Shown here: positions 14,374 to 23,545 of the stretch, piece by piece
Position numbering within the stretch: position 1 is the stretch's first letter
Layout: each line of letters begins with the position of its first letter
Virus record (IMG/VR): IMGVR_UViG_3300032093_000662
Span: 1 to 28,082 of that record
Origin: a virus
Length of the DNA stretch: 28,082 nt
Reading direction: 5' to 3' (one strand)
The notes under the pieces: generated by a model
Told to the model about the DNA's origin: nothing
Seen by the model: the letters and a program-made list of their open reading frames with translations, nothing else
The model's database searches: none
Translations under genes and position numbers: made by a program

Positions 14374-14853
14374 TTATTGACCGCTGAGAATGGTTAGAAT
14401 TTCATCTTCGGAAGTTGCATTCGCTAGGCGATTTGCAATATCATCCGAAGCCCCTGGTGCTTCTGCATTAGTCAGAACATTGTTCATCTTCTGCATTGAA
14501 GCGATATCTTCTTGAGATACCTTTGGAGCGTCCTGTTGAATACCAAACACGTCGGCATACTGGTCGATCCATGCGGAAATTGCTTCCTCGCTTGCTTCGA
14601 TGTCATTTGGAACGAATGCTGCGATCTTTGCGTTGACTCCACGGGATGTAAAAACATCTTTTAGAATCCGCTCTTTTTGAGATTTACTCAGTTCTCCCAG
14701 GTTACTCTCTAGTTCTTTTGCTCTGCGTTGCTCGGCCTTTAGCGCTTTGCGGAGTTTCTTTACTAGATCGGTATCGTTGTCGTATGTCGGGGTGTAATCC
14801 TCGTCATCTTCGTCTTCGATGTCCCAGTTGATGTTGTCGCGGTTGTTGCTCAT
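14374..14853 (-). CDS. Capsid scaffolding protein
   Basis: A 159-aa acidic protein. I start it at ATG 14853 because GGGAGAGG precedes it at good spacing; an in-frame ATG at 14910 would add 19 residues without a comparable site. The N-terminus is very acidic (IEDEDDEDYTPTYDND); a coiled-coil helix follows (VKKLRKALKAEQRRAKELES), then a segment typical of actinophage scaffolds (SRGVNAKIAAFVPNDIEASEE, written in part, and ISAWIDQYADVFG), and a C-terminal helical tail. Scaffolds assemble the procapsid from inside and then leave. The position directly before the capsid gene is the classical order. Confidence 0.8.
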   Translation of the reverse strand: MSNNRDNINWDIEDEDDEDYTPTYDNDTDLVKKLRKALKAEQRRAKELESNLGELSKSQKERILKDVFTSRGVNAKIAAFVPNDIEASEEAISAWIDQYADVFGIQQDAPKVSQEDIASMQKMNNVLTNAEAPGASDDIANRLANATSEDEILTILSGQ

Positions 14854-14921
14854 AGCAACCTCTCCCTTGTTAGTAGTTGGCGTACGCCTCAAGATTGGAA
14901 GGGGCTCCAAGTTGGCTCGTA

Positions 14922-14962
14922 CTATCGGTCTTATACACCATTGGGGCCGATAGGTCCAATGG
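14922..14962 (-). promoter_or_regulatory. Interleaved inverted repeats (possible RNA pseudoknot) in scaffold/capsid leader
   Basis: In the 117-nt gap between the 476-aa gene and the scaffold gene, two perfect 7-bp inverted repeats interleave. On the minus strand the order is CCATTGG (14962-14956), CTATCGG (14953-14947), CCAATGG (14944-14938) and CCGATAG (14928-14922). Arms 1 and 3 pair, arms 2 and 4 pair. The linkers are 2, 2 and 9 nt, which fits an H-type pseudoknot; alternatively the two hairpins exclude each other. TATAAG at 14935-14930 also resembles a -10 box, with only a poor -35 (TTGGAC) 18 nt before it, so a promoter for scaffold and capsid is a second reading. Confidence 0.5.
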
Positions 14963-14970
14963 AATTCTTT

Positions 14971-16401
14971 TTATACTGCTCCGAGTGTGGAGCGTGTACC
15001 TAGTGAGCCACCGAATCCTCGGCTTGCTCCCATGGTTCCGCTCTTACGCTTAAATGCTAGTTCTTCTTGTTCTTTGCGCTTCTTGCGTAATTCTGATGCC
15101 ATTCCTAGGAACTCTTCTGTTTGAAGATCTTTTTGGATAGCCTCTTTGTCAGCCTTGACTCCATAAATATTCTCTAGTTTAGTCAGTGGCTCAAGAGTCT
15201 TTCCGATCTCTTCAAAGCCTGTAGATGCAAGTTGAGCGATCTGAGCCTCTGTATAGCCCTTCTCAGTAAGAGAAGCAGCAAGAGCCTTCATGCCTTCGAT
15301 CTGACCAGGGGCAGTAGAAATACCTGTCTTAGAACGACGGATTGCTTCTGCTACAAATGCTCCTGTATTTCTATTGATCTCTAACTGCTCTTTGCCAATC
15401 TTTGAATCAAGGTAGAAGTCTTGTAGACCTTCCTTGGTTGCAATATAACCTAATGCTATAAGTGCATCTGTCTTTGCTGGGTCTGCCTGAATAGCAGCCA
15501 AACGTGCAGTATTAGCGCGTTCATCAAGGTCAAGGACTGTGACGTTGTTCTTTACGTAGTTCTTGAGTGACTCTGTGCTAAGGAACTTGTCGCTCAGGCC
15601 ATACTTCTGCTTAATACCCTTATAGCCTTCAACAGCGTTAAACAGTTCGCCTGCTTCTTTAGGGGTAGCAAGACCCTCATTGAGGTATCCATACTCTGAG
15701 TAGAATGGTGAGGTTAACTTAGTTCCATTCTTGAGTGTGTATTCTTTGGTATTGAGAAATATAGCAACAGCATTATCGTAATCAAGATCATCCTTAAGGA
15801 GTGAATTAAGATAGGATGTTGAGGAGTCAAGCATATTTGACGAAAATCCTTGGGACTTGAGTAGCGCCTTGAGAACATCTACGCTTGTAGATGGAGTTCC
15901 TGTTGCAGATGTTGTCCCACCACCAGCATTGGCTTTAGCGCCACCGCCAGCGCCTCCTCCTGGAGTTACGCTACCTGTATTCTGGTATAGTTTCCACTGT
16001 CCAGTATCAGTGCCACCGATCCATGTATAACGGAATCCTGCTGGTGCTACTGGTTGTACTGCCTTATTAAATATAGGGTTTCCTGCGGCTTCTTCAACCG
16101 TCATTCCTGCGTCTATAGCACGTTGTTCCTGCATTTTCTGAGTACGCGTAACAACAGGTACTGGCTTTGGTGTTCCGTCAGGATTAAGACCTTGCGATAC
16201 ATACAGATCAGCAAGATTCTTCTTCATGCTATCTAAAAGAGTTGTGAGTTTACCAAGCATTTTTTCATCTGCGGTTTGCGGTTTAGCAACTGCATTCCGC
16301 TTCGCAGCAATTCTGGCTTTTTCTGCCTTGTCCTCAGCAGCCGCCACTGCAGCCGCCTGTGCTGGAGTTGCCTTGGCTCTACTACTTGAATCTGTTGCCA
16401 T
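14971..16401 (-). CDS. Putative internal virion protein (476 aa)
   Basis: A 476-aa mostly helical protein. Residues 1-60 are Ala/Lys-rich and coiled-coil-like (AQAAAVAAAEDKAEKARIAA); around 120-145 lies a small motif (GFRYTWIGGTDTGQWKLY); then a Gly/Ala/Ser linker (GGGAGGGAKANAGGG); the remaining two thirds are helical with regular hydrophobic spacing, ending in a basic helix (ASELRKKRKEQEELAFKRK) and a Gly/Ser tail (GASRGFGGSLGTRSTLGAV). It lies between the 435-aa protein and the scaffold leader. Proteins of this shape in this position are seen in actinophages and other environmental phages; a role inside the head, ejected with DNA, is my inference. No catalytic motif recognised. Confidence 0.55.
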   Translation of the reverse strand: MATDSSSRAKATPAQAAAVAAAEDKAEKARIAAKRNAVAKPQTADEKMLGKLTTLLDSMKKNLADLYVSQGLNPDGTPKPVPVVTRTQKMQEQRAIDAGMTVEEAAGNPIFNKAVQPVAPAGFRYTWIGGTDTGQWKLYQNTGSVTPGGGAGGGAKANAGGGTTSATGTPSTSVDVLKALLKSQGFSSNMLDSSTSYLNSLLKDDLDYDNAVAIFLNTKEYTLKNGTKLTSPFYSEYGYLNEGLATPKEAGELFNAVEGYKGIKQKYGLSDKFLSTESLKNYVKNNVTVLDLDERANTARLAAIQADPAKTDALIALGYIATKEGLQDFYLDSKIGKEQLEINRNTGAFVAEAIRRSKTGISTAPGQIEGMKALAASLTEKGYTEAQIAQLASTGFEEIGKTLEPLTKLENIYGVKADKEAIQKDLQTEEFLGMASELRKKRKEQEELAFKRKSGTMGASRGFGGSLGTRSTLGAV

Positions 16402-16403
16402 GA

Positions 16404-17711
16404 TTACCCCAGTGCATTCTTTAGTGATTGAGCCATATTGACTGCTGTATTAATTGCTGTTGATGTACTATCGTAACGCTTATCGTTCTTAATAATCTTC
16501 TGCATCTCAAACTCGTTTGGCAATCTGTACTCACCACTCTCGTCTTTGAAGTTAAGAACCTGTACTGCAAGAGGATCCTTAATACCGATGTTGGTCTCAA
16601 GGCCGGCCGATAGTGTCTGCAGCACTGGAGCAACATACTTGTTGGCTGTTTCGCCTGGCTTAAGAGAGTTCTTGATAGCCATAAAACGGTTACCAGACTT
16701 GGCTTGAATTTCTGATACGTACTGCTCGTACATTTCGTTCTGGACCTTCTCGTCAGGGTTAGATAGAAGATTCTTAATAAGCGGAGAAACTGTTGCAAAG
16801 TCAGGAGCAACATCATAGTTGCCCGTGTGGTATGCCTTGATTGTATCGTAGATGGTCTTTGCAGAACCACCGATATCATCCACATTCCACTGTTCTTCTG
16901 GGAAGTTTGCTACAAGGAAGTCAGCAAGAAACTCTGTTTGCTCTTCTGCTGTGAATCCTTCACCCTGTGATGTAGATGTTCCAGTTGTTACAGTTTTATA
17001 CTGCTTAACACCATCAACGGTTTTAATGCTAGAAAATTCTTTGTTTCCAAATTTGTCGACCTTCTGCTTCTTGGTCTTAGGGTCAATAACTGGCTTGCTC
17101 TTAGTATCATAGATTGGAGCAAACTCTGTTTTACCAGAAGTAGTTGTAGGTTGATTCTGCTGCTTGACCTGTGCATTCCATGAATCCTGAAACTTCTTAT
17201 CTAGTTCTGGGGCTGGCCACTGACCAAATGCTGTGAAATAAGCATTGTTGTAGTACTGGCGAGCATCGCCAAGATCCTTGAATTGAAGTGCTGTCTGAAT
17301 TTGCTTGGTATATCTTGTAGTTGTATCTGGCTGCTTGGGGCCATCTTTTGGCTTAACAGTACTGTTGTAGGCTTTTAAGAAATCAAGTGGAAGCAACTGG
17401 CTTGATATAGATGCAAGGATAATCTTTTCAATCGCAGAAGATTCATCTACTCCAACTACTCCAACTCCTAGAGGTGTTGTCGACTTACTTAATCCAGACT
17501 TACGAAGCAAGTTTTGCATCTCAACAAAGTCTGTACCCATTGCTTTTTGGACATCCATAAGATATCCTGCTTTTCTTACTGGATCTGTTTCCTGAGCAAA
17601 TAAAACAAAAGGGTCTTTTGAGTCGCTATATATACCAAGGATTCCTGACATTTGCTGTTGGGTAGCAGGTGTATCAGGCACGAACATAGATCCTACATAT
17701 TTTCCTGCCAT
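16404..17711 (-). CDS. Putative internal virion protein with N-terminal VGSMFVP tag (435 aa)
   Basis: A 435-aa protein that begins MAGKYVGSMFVPDTP, placing at its very N-terminus the tag found twice in the 177-aa and once in the 107-aa basic protein. The rest is mainly helical (IEKIILASISSQLLPLDFLK, TALQFKDLGDARQYYNNAYF, EEQTEFLADFLVANFPEEQW), with a hydrophilic linker at about 185-245. The TAATG overlap at 17711 couples it to the 1944-aa gene. An internal virion or ejection protein partnered with its two large neighbours is the best reading, from position and composition. An alternative is a second scaffold-like or portal-associated protein. Confidence 0.55.
   Translation of the reverse strand: MAGKYVGSMFVPDTPATQQQMSGILGIYSDSKDPFVLFAQETDPVRKAGYLMDVQKAMGTDFVEMQNLLRKSGLSKSTTPLGVGVVGVDESSAIEKIILASISSQLLPLDFLKAYNSTVKPKDGPKQPDTTTRYTKQIQTALQFKDLGDARQYYNNAYFTAFGQWPAPELDKKFQDSWNAQVKQQNQPTTTSGKTEFAPIYDTKSKPVIDPKTKKQKVDKFGNKEFSSIKTVDGVKQYKTVTTGTSTSQGEGFTAEEQTEFLADFLVANFPEEQWNVDDIGGSAKTIYDTIKAYHTGNYDVAPDFATVSPLIKNLLSNPDEKVQNEMYEQYVSEIQAKSGNRFMAIKNSLKPGETANKYVAPVLQTLSAGLETNIGIKDPLAVQVLNFKDESGEYRLPNEFEMQKIIKNDKRYDSTSTAINTAVNMAQSLKNALG
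17676..17705 (-). repeat. VGSMFVP tag, copy 1 (N-terminus of 435-aa protein)
   Basis: Encodes GKYVGSMFVP as residues 3-12 of the 435-aa protein. Codons differ from those of the other copies at third positions, so the peptide rather than the DNA looks conserved. Confidence 0.85.
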
Positions 17712-20700
17712 TATTCAGCCTCTCTTAATATACCAGCGAATACACCGTAGTACATACGGGAGAATTCAGGATTGTTAGACATTAATGTTTCCGCTAAGGC
17801 AACAAGTTCATTACGCATAAGTGTTTGAACTCCGCCTTTAGATGATAGTTCTGCATAGTTTGAAACCTTGAAGTCATTAAGAAGTTTTCTAAACTCATCG
17901 AACTGTTTGTAGAATGTGACTGTCTCTTCGTAAACAGAAGATGACTGGAAGATTGGATCTTCAATAGCCCGACCAATTGTTGCTATCTTCTCGTCCTGAA
18001 CACCAGTCACAATTGCATCTACTGGCTTAGCGCCACCAAACTGCTTGTTCAGGATAGCAATTTGCTCGTTGTACCAGAAATCAGTGTAACGACCAGCAAT
18101 CTGCTGTTCAGCAAGTTGGCTCTTAAGCATGGCGTAAACCATACCCTCTGCCTCTTGTGCTATCTCTGCAGTGGACATCTGACGACGAGCACCCATCTTT
18201 TTCTGCCAGTTAGTATACTTCATCGCATACTCTCCGCCAGGGAAGAAGTAAGGAATAATGTCACCAGACGGAGTAGCATACTTGCTTACTGCATCTGGGT
18301 TGTTATTCAAGAATGTCCAAGCATCCGCTGTACCAGAGGTTCCTGGTGTGGTGTTGCTAATAGCAACTAGGATGTTTTTGTGACCAAACTTGTCAGCAAA
18401 TTTAGACGCTGCTGTTCCTTGATCTCCAGGATAACGCTTTTTTAGTTTATCCCAGTGTTCGTAAAGCATTGTCATGGTCATAAAGTTTTGCTTATTGTTA
18501 GGGTTCTTGATGCTTAGTAGAACTTCTTGTATAGGTGTTGCTGGCGAAATGCTTTGGAATATAGCACCAAAGACATTTGCCCACTTAGCCATACCCTCTG
18601 CATCGCTGAATAATTGATTTCTTGCTTCATCACTAGCAAATGGGTTATCCCCATAGTCGCCCGTAGAGGCTAGGTACGAAGCCCAGTCTTTAACTCCACG
18701 CTGTGTGTCTGCATTATCTGCGAAGAAAGCGTTAGTAATTTTCTTTGCCCATGCTGGAAATATAATATCTGTTGCAGTTTTAGGCTCACCAAATGGTGTA
18801 ACAATATCTCTAAGTAAGTCATCTATTGGACCGAATGCTTTGTCTCTTCCACTTAGTGTGTAAGCAGCGACCATAGCAGGTCCCATACCAGGAGATATAG
18901 GGTTAACAGAACCAAATGCAAGGTTCAAAGATTGTACTGGTGAAGTTATCTGTAGAGCATCTTTTGCATTGATGTTTCTACCAGCAAGAGCGCCAATAAA
19001 ACTACCAACAAGAGGCATCTTAAATTTTAGATCATCAGAATTTTCGTCTTTATAAAAGAATCCTTGATTATCATCATAAGTCATGCCAGAAATATCGTAA
19101 ATTACGTTTGAGCCTTCTTTTTTAAGAGAGTCAAACGCTTTGAAAAACTTAATTGTAGGTGCTGGATTAGAGAACATAAGTTCTCCCCACTTGCCAATAG
19201 TGTTGTAGTGAGCCTGAGCAAACGGTGCTACTAAACGTGCTGCGTTAGCCCACTGCTTCTGCTTAGCAGCGTTATAGAACAATCCCTCTACATACTTAGA
19301 TGCTTGCTGTGCTGCAAGAGAATCAACTGTTCTTAGTGTTGCTCCGCCTCTGTGGACGTAAGAAGGATTTTTTAAGCGCTGCTTGAGTGTGCTGTTGATA
19401 ACACGTAGTGGTGCTGGAACTCTACCAATGATTTTCTTTCCACCTTTAGATGTGGGTGCAAAGGCTTTGTTGGCATTGTTACGCAACGTAATCAAATCAT
19501 CAGTGCTGAGCATATCTGCATATGAGGCTACAAAGTCCCAATAACTAGCATCAAACTCAGGTCCGAAGTTAACTTTGCTTTCGACTCTTGCCGCTAGGCC
19601 AAAGAAAGCGTCTGTGAATTTCTTCGCTACTTTAGTAGTACCATCAAAGACTACCTTTTCGTTGTATACACGTACGCGTGAACCTACCATTTGGGCTGGC
19701 TCAAAGATTGCAGCAATTTGCTTTTCAAAGTTCTTTTCTGCGGCAAGAACTTGATCTGTTGTTAAACCCTTTTGAGTATATGGCGTTCTGATAGTAACTA
19801 ACTTACCACCAAATGGAACTTTTACTTCTCCGTCACGCAGGAGGGAAAGAACTAGATCTCTTTGTGATCCTTGACCAGCAAGAAGATCAATCTGCCCAAT
19901 AACTGTGTTAGGTTGCTTTGCGTCAAATAGATACGTAAGAAGATTGTCCTTGTTGATGTTTGACTTCACAACACCAGGACCAGTTTCCTTAAAAGGATTA
20001 ATAAGAAGCAGTTCGTTCATTCCATCATTATCATTGTAGATTGCTGATAGGAACTCTCGCAACTTATTTCCTGGCTCATCAAATGTATCAATGAGATCAT
20101 CAACATATTGAACTTGCGCTTCTGGTGTTCCTGCTTGCATTACGCGAATAACATCTGGAATAAACTTATCTGATGAGAAGTTATTTACTGTCCAAGCAAG
20201 ACCCTGTAGATATTCTTCACTTGTAGAATCTACAACGTTGTATGTTCTAAAGATACTTGTTGCTTTTCTTCCAGGAGCACCGTAGTCTGCAGTAGAGTCT
20301 TTGCCACGACGGGTTAAAGCCTGACGAGCAATGATAGATTCAGAGAACTGGACCTCTGCATCTGTAGACTTAAAGAACTGCCCAAGGGCATTTACCCCAA
20401 GTTTGCTTCTGCTTGATAACGCTCTTTGAGCCCAGTTACCTTCTGGGTTAGCAATCATCATAGAGATAAAGCCAATAGGGTTATTAAATAAACTGTTATG
20501 GCCAGATAAGAACTGGCGCATTTGCATTTCTCCTACGTTACGCATAATGTAGGCAAAACGACCCACCAACTGCGCTGTACGCCAAAGATCTCCTGCTTCT
20601 TCAAGAAGAACTTTAGTTGATCGTGCTGTTCCGTATAGTGGAATGTTAGTCTTAAAATCTATAATAGATTTAGTTACTGCACGTGAATCTGGAAGATTAA

Positions 20701-23545
20701 GTACAGTTTTAACCAACTGGCTCTCAAGCATTCCTTTTGGTAGGCGAACTGTCTTTCCGCCTGCTTCAATAACACCGCCACCACCATTAGCAAGTGCTAA
20801 CTCAAGAGAATAATTTGATAGAACTACATCATCTCTACCAGATACTTTAATACTTTCTTTAAGTTTAGCAAGTCCTTCTGTGACGTCTCCACCAAGCGAA
20901 CCTGCAATTTCATCTAGCAACTTGCCAATACCATTGTGGACGGCAGCAGCACGTTCAGCGTTAGTTTCAGCAGCAAAGATTGCTCTTTGTGTATCAGCAA
21001 TAACTCTGTCTCGTGTTGCCTTGGTAATAATTGCACCAAATCGAGATGCAATATTGATAGAACTCATCCAGTCTTCAATACCAGTATTTAATGATGTAAG
21101 GTCATCTAAATTAAGTGCTGTGGATCGAACATAGAAACGACCAAATGCTCTGTTGATATTTTCCGACATACGGATAGCGTTTAGGTTTACACCTGGAATT
21201 AAACGAGCAACTGGGTTGGCTGCAATTTTAAGCCCAGTTCCAACAGCCTTTTTGACTGCAAGTAAATCCGCACCACTGCTTACTTGGTTAAGTAAGATTC
21301 TGTATACGTCGTCTACTGTTGTAGCCAAAGAAAGTTCTTTGATAACTCTATCGTCTAATTTACGTCTAAATAGGTTACGAAGTTTAACTACGTCTTTTTC
21401 GCCAGCAACAATCTCAGCAACTACCTTAAACTGACGGCCAAGCATGAACTTAATTCCTTCGGTCATGTTTGGTGTATCAAGAACATTACCCATAAAGCCA
21501 TCTGTAAGTCCAGCACTTGCTAGAATAGATTCTTTGTAAACTGACTTCTCTGCAAGTTCTGCTTCTAGTTTAAGTAAGTTTTTAAGACCCTTTGCTTTAG
21601 GATCTGATATCAACTCTCTGAGGATATCTGGATCTCCGTTTGCTTTTTCGCGTAGGAGACTAAACCATTTTTCTTTATCTTCAAGGTCTAGTTGTTTATT
21701 AACTAGGTCATCAAATTCATTCTGACGGACAGCCAGTTCATCCTGAGGCTTCTTAATAGACTGTAGTAGTCTAAGAACATTAGGTCCTAGATTTGTAGGA
21801 TCTGCAAACTCTGATGCTGCGATGCCAATCTCAGCGCGTGTGGCTGCAATTCGTCCCATATTGGTAATTGCAACTCCACCAGTTCCGCCATAGATGGAAC
21901 GGATATTGGTAAAGCCATCAACCTTCCAGATGTCTTCTACAAGTTCTGAGACTTTAGACATTACTGCTGGGTTTTTTAGCGCTGCAATCTCACCAAGAAG
22001 AGCACCAAGACTCTTTCCTGCTGCTAATTCATCGCCAACAACGAACAAAGATCCTGTAAATCCATCAAGTGCTGCTGCTTCGTCACGAAGTCTAGTTGCT
22101 AGTTCGTTATATACTCTAAATTCTGGATCTGCTACGCTCTTGCCTAGTTTATCTAAACGATCTGCTAATTGAGCACGACGAAGACCTTCTGCTGTGCGTG
22201 TTGCTTCATCAGCCTTTGTAAAGTCGTCAGCCAAATCAAGTAATCTTAATTCATCTGCATCGTTTGCAGTAACTGCATATTCATCTAGATAATGCGCTCC
22301 AGCGCTAACCTTACCATACTGTGGAACTTCATCAAGAAGGATATAGCCATCAAAGAATCCACCAGTACTTTTCATATCGGCAGACAATAGAGCCATTGCC
22401 TCGGATAGTTCACCAGTTTGAGTCTTAGGGTTGGTTACAAACCATTCAGAAATGCTTTTATCGGAAAGTGCTTGCTTAGAAACATCGTCTGCTGGATATG
22501 ATGCCCATCGAGCAGCATTAAGTGTTTCAAAGTTTAATAGTTTACGAGCAGTTCTGATTTGCTTGTCGACAATCTGTTTTTCAACAGCAATAATTTCGTC
22601 TTCTTTTTTCTTAACGTCTTTTGCAACACGCTTGTAAGGTGAAGAAATCTTTTTTGTAATCTTGTCTTGTATAATCTTGCCTTCTTTTTCAAGAAGTTCT
22701 ACTGCTTCTTTTTCAAGTTGAGTCATTCCAACTTTGTTGTATTGCATAACATCATTTGCTAATGTGGTTGCTTTCTTGCCCTGTGTAAGAATCTTGCCTA
22801 CAGCGCCAGGTCCAAAATACATAGATGGATCTAATCCTATGTTTAGCGTAGCATCTACAATTCCAGATAAAACTTTGTATGCGTTTTCTTCTGGATTCAT
22901 TCCAATACCATTAAAAATGTGTCGTCCAATGGTGTATGATTCTCCATTAATCTGACCATACTTGCCCATGGCTTTAATCTGTGCTTTTCCAGCACCACTC
23001 TTAGGGCCAACAAAGAAGCCAGAACCTTGATCTGAAAAGTTTCTTATCAAAGACCCAAAAGCAGTTGCTTCGGACCAACCGCCTTCAAGCATTTCTTTTG
23101 ATGAAATGTCCTCACCACGATAAACTGCTAACGCATTTCGTGTTGCAAGTGTTAAAGTATCGTAAGGCAAACGAAGAGTAGCAAAAAGACCACGAGTTAG
23201 ACCCTTAAATGGATCGTAAAGGCCCTCTTTTAATCCAGCCTGGATAGTACCAAGGAATCCGCGATCAGGTTCTACGCTCTTTTTAATTTTATCTACGTTA
23301 AATGCGTCTGTTTTAAGTGCAGCAATACCATCAATGGTTGTGATCTTATTGATACCAGGAGTATCTGCAGTCAATCCCTGACGAACCATAGATACAACTA
23401 GGTCATTACTCAACCCAGGATATTTTTGGGTGATCGAATTAAAATTAGATAGTGCATCTGGAGACAATGAATTCATTGAGTACCGCATCATTGTCTTATA
23501 AGAATTTTTCCTAGCCTCTAGGATGGCGTTTAGATTATCAGCCAT
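17711..23545 (-). CDS. Giant putative internal virion/ejection protein (1944 aa)
   Basis: At 5.8 kb this is the largest gene, about a fifth of the window. The N-terminal 170 residues contain amphipathic stretches (FLGTIQAGLKEGLYDPFKG, GLFATLRLPYDTLTLATRNAL). Lys/Glu-rich coiled coils occur at about residues 273-340 and 594-690. Further on are helical regions, the aromatic segment PFAQAHYNTIGKWGELM near 1440 and VNPISPGMGPAMVAAY near 1543. There is no tape-measure-like repetition, and I find neither a lytic transglycosylase pattern nor T7/N4-type RNA polymerase motifs. Proteins this size between portal and capsid genes are usually injected with the DNA (compare T7 gp16 in role, not sequence). 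The overlaps TAATG at both ends indicate stoichiometric coupling. Function unproven. Confidence 0.6.
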   Translation of the reverse strand: MADNLNAILEARKNSYKTMMRYSMNSLSPDALSNFNSITQKYPGLSNDLVVSMVRQGLTADTPGINKITTIDGIAALKTDAFNVDKIKKSVEPDRGFLGTIQAGLKEGLYDPFKGLTRGLFATLRLPYDTLTLATRNALAVYRGEDISSKEMLEGGWSEATAFGSLIRNFSDQGSGFFVGPKSGAGKAQIKAMGKYGQINGESYTIGRHIFNGIGMNPEENAYKVLSGIVDATLNIGLDPSMYFGPGAVGKILTQGKKATTLANDVMQYNKVGMTQLEKEAVELLEKEGKIIQDKITKKISSPYKRVAKDVKKKEDEIIAVEKQIVDKQIRTARKLLNFETLNAARWASYPADDVSKQALSDKSISEWFVTNPKTQTGELSEAMALLSADMKSTGGFFDGYILLDEVPQYGKVSAGAHYLDEYAVTANDADELRLLDLADDFTKADEATRTAEGLRRAQLADRLDKLGKSVADPEFRVYNELATRLRDEAAALDGFTGSLFVVGDELAAGKSLGALLGEIAALKNPAVMSKVSELVEDIWKVDGFTNIRSIYGGTGGVAITNMGRIAATRAEIGIAASEFADPTNLGPNVLRLLQSIKKPQDELAVRQNEFDDLVNKQLDLEDKEKWFSLLREKANGDPDILRELISDPKAKGLKNLLKLEAELAEKSVYKESILASAGLTDGFMGNVLDTPNMTEGIKFMLGRQFKVVAEIVAGEKDVVKLRNLFRRKLDDRVIKELSLATTVDDVYRILLNQVSSGADLLAVKKAVGTGLKIAANPVARLIPGVNLNAIRMSENINRAFGRFYVRSTALNLDDLTSLNTGIEDWMSSINIASRFGAIITKATRDRVIADTQRAIFAAETNAERAAAVHNGIGKLLDEIAGSLGGDVTEGLAKLKESIKVSGRDDVVLSNYSLELALANGGGGVIEAGGKTVRLPKGMLESQLVKTVLNLPDSRAVTKSIIDFKTNIPLYGTARSTKVLLEEAGDLWRTAQLVGRFAYIMRNVGEMQMRQFLSGHNSLFNNPIGFISMMIANPEGNWAQRALSSRSKLGVNALGQFFKSTDAEVQFSESIIARQALTRRGKDSTADYGAPGRKATSIFRTYNVVDSTSEEYLQGLAWTVNNFSSDKFIPDVIRVMQAGTPEAQVQYVDDLIDTFDEPGNKLREFLSAIYNDNDGMNELLLINPFKETGPGVVKSNINKDNLLTYLFDAKQPNTVIGQIDLLAGQGSQRDLVLSLLRDGEVKVPFGGKLVTIRTPYTQKGLTTDQVLAAEKNFEKQIAAIFEPAQMVGSRVRVYNEKVVFDGTTKVAKKFTDAFFGLAARVESKVNFGPEFDASYWDFVASYADMLSTDDLITLRNNANKAFAPTSKGGKKIIGRVPAPLRVINSTLKQRLKNPSYVHRGGATLRTVDSLAAQQASKYVEGLFYNAAKQKQWANAARLVAPFAQAHYNTIGKWGELMFSNPAPTIKFFKAFDSLKKEGSNVIYDISGMTYDDNQGFFYKDENSDDLKFKMPLVGSFIGALAGRNINAKDALQITSPVQSLNLAFGSVNPISPGMGPAMVAAYTLSGRDKAFGPIDDLLRDIVTPFGEPKTATDIIFPAWAKKITNAFFADNADTQRGVKDWASYLASTGDYGDNPFASDEARNQLFSDAEGMAKWANVFGAIFQSISPATPIQEVLLSIKNPNNKQNFMTMTMLYEHWDKLKKRYPGDQGTAASKFADKFGHKNILVAISNTTPGTSGTADAWTFLNNNPDAVSKYATPSGDIIPYFFPGGEYAMKYTNWQKKMGARRQMSTAEIAQEAEGMVYAMLKSQLAEQQIAGRYTDFWYNEQIAILNKQFGGAKPVDAIVTGVQDEKIATIGRAIEDPIFQSSSVYEETVTFYKQFDEFRKLLNDFKVSNYAELSSKGGVQTLMRNELVALAETLMSNNPEFSRMYYGVFAGILREAE

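Noticed and set aside
14854-14910. Longer scaffold protein starting at ATG 14910
   Set aside because: The start at 14853 has a much better ribosome site, and the extra 19 residues do not resemble the acidic scaffold start.
17711-23545. Giant protein as a tape measure or virion RNA polymerase
   Set aside because: No tail-tube, assembly-chaperone or baseplate gene set is next to it, it lies between portal and capsid genes, and I find no polymerase signature motifs; the N4-like capsid alone is not evidence for an N4-type polymerase.
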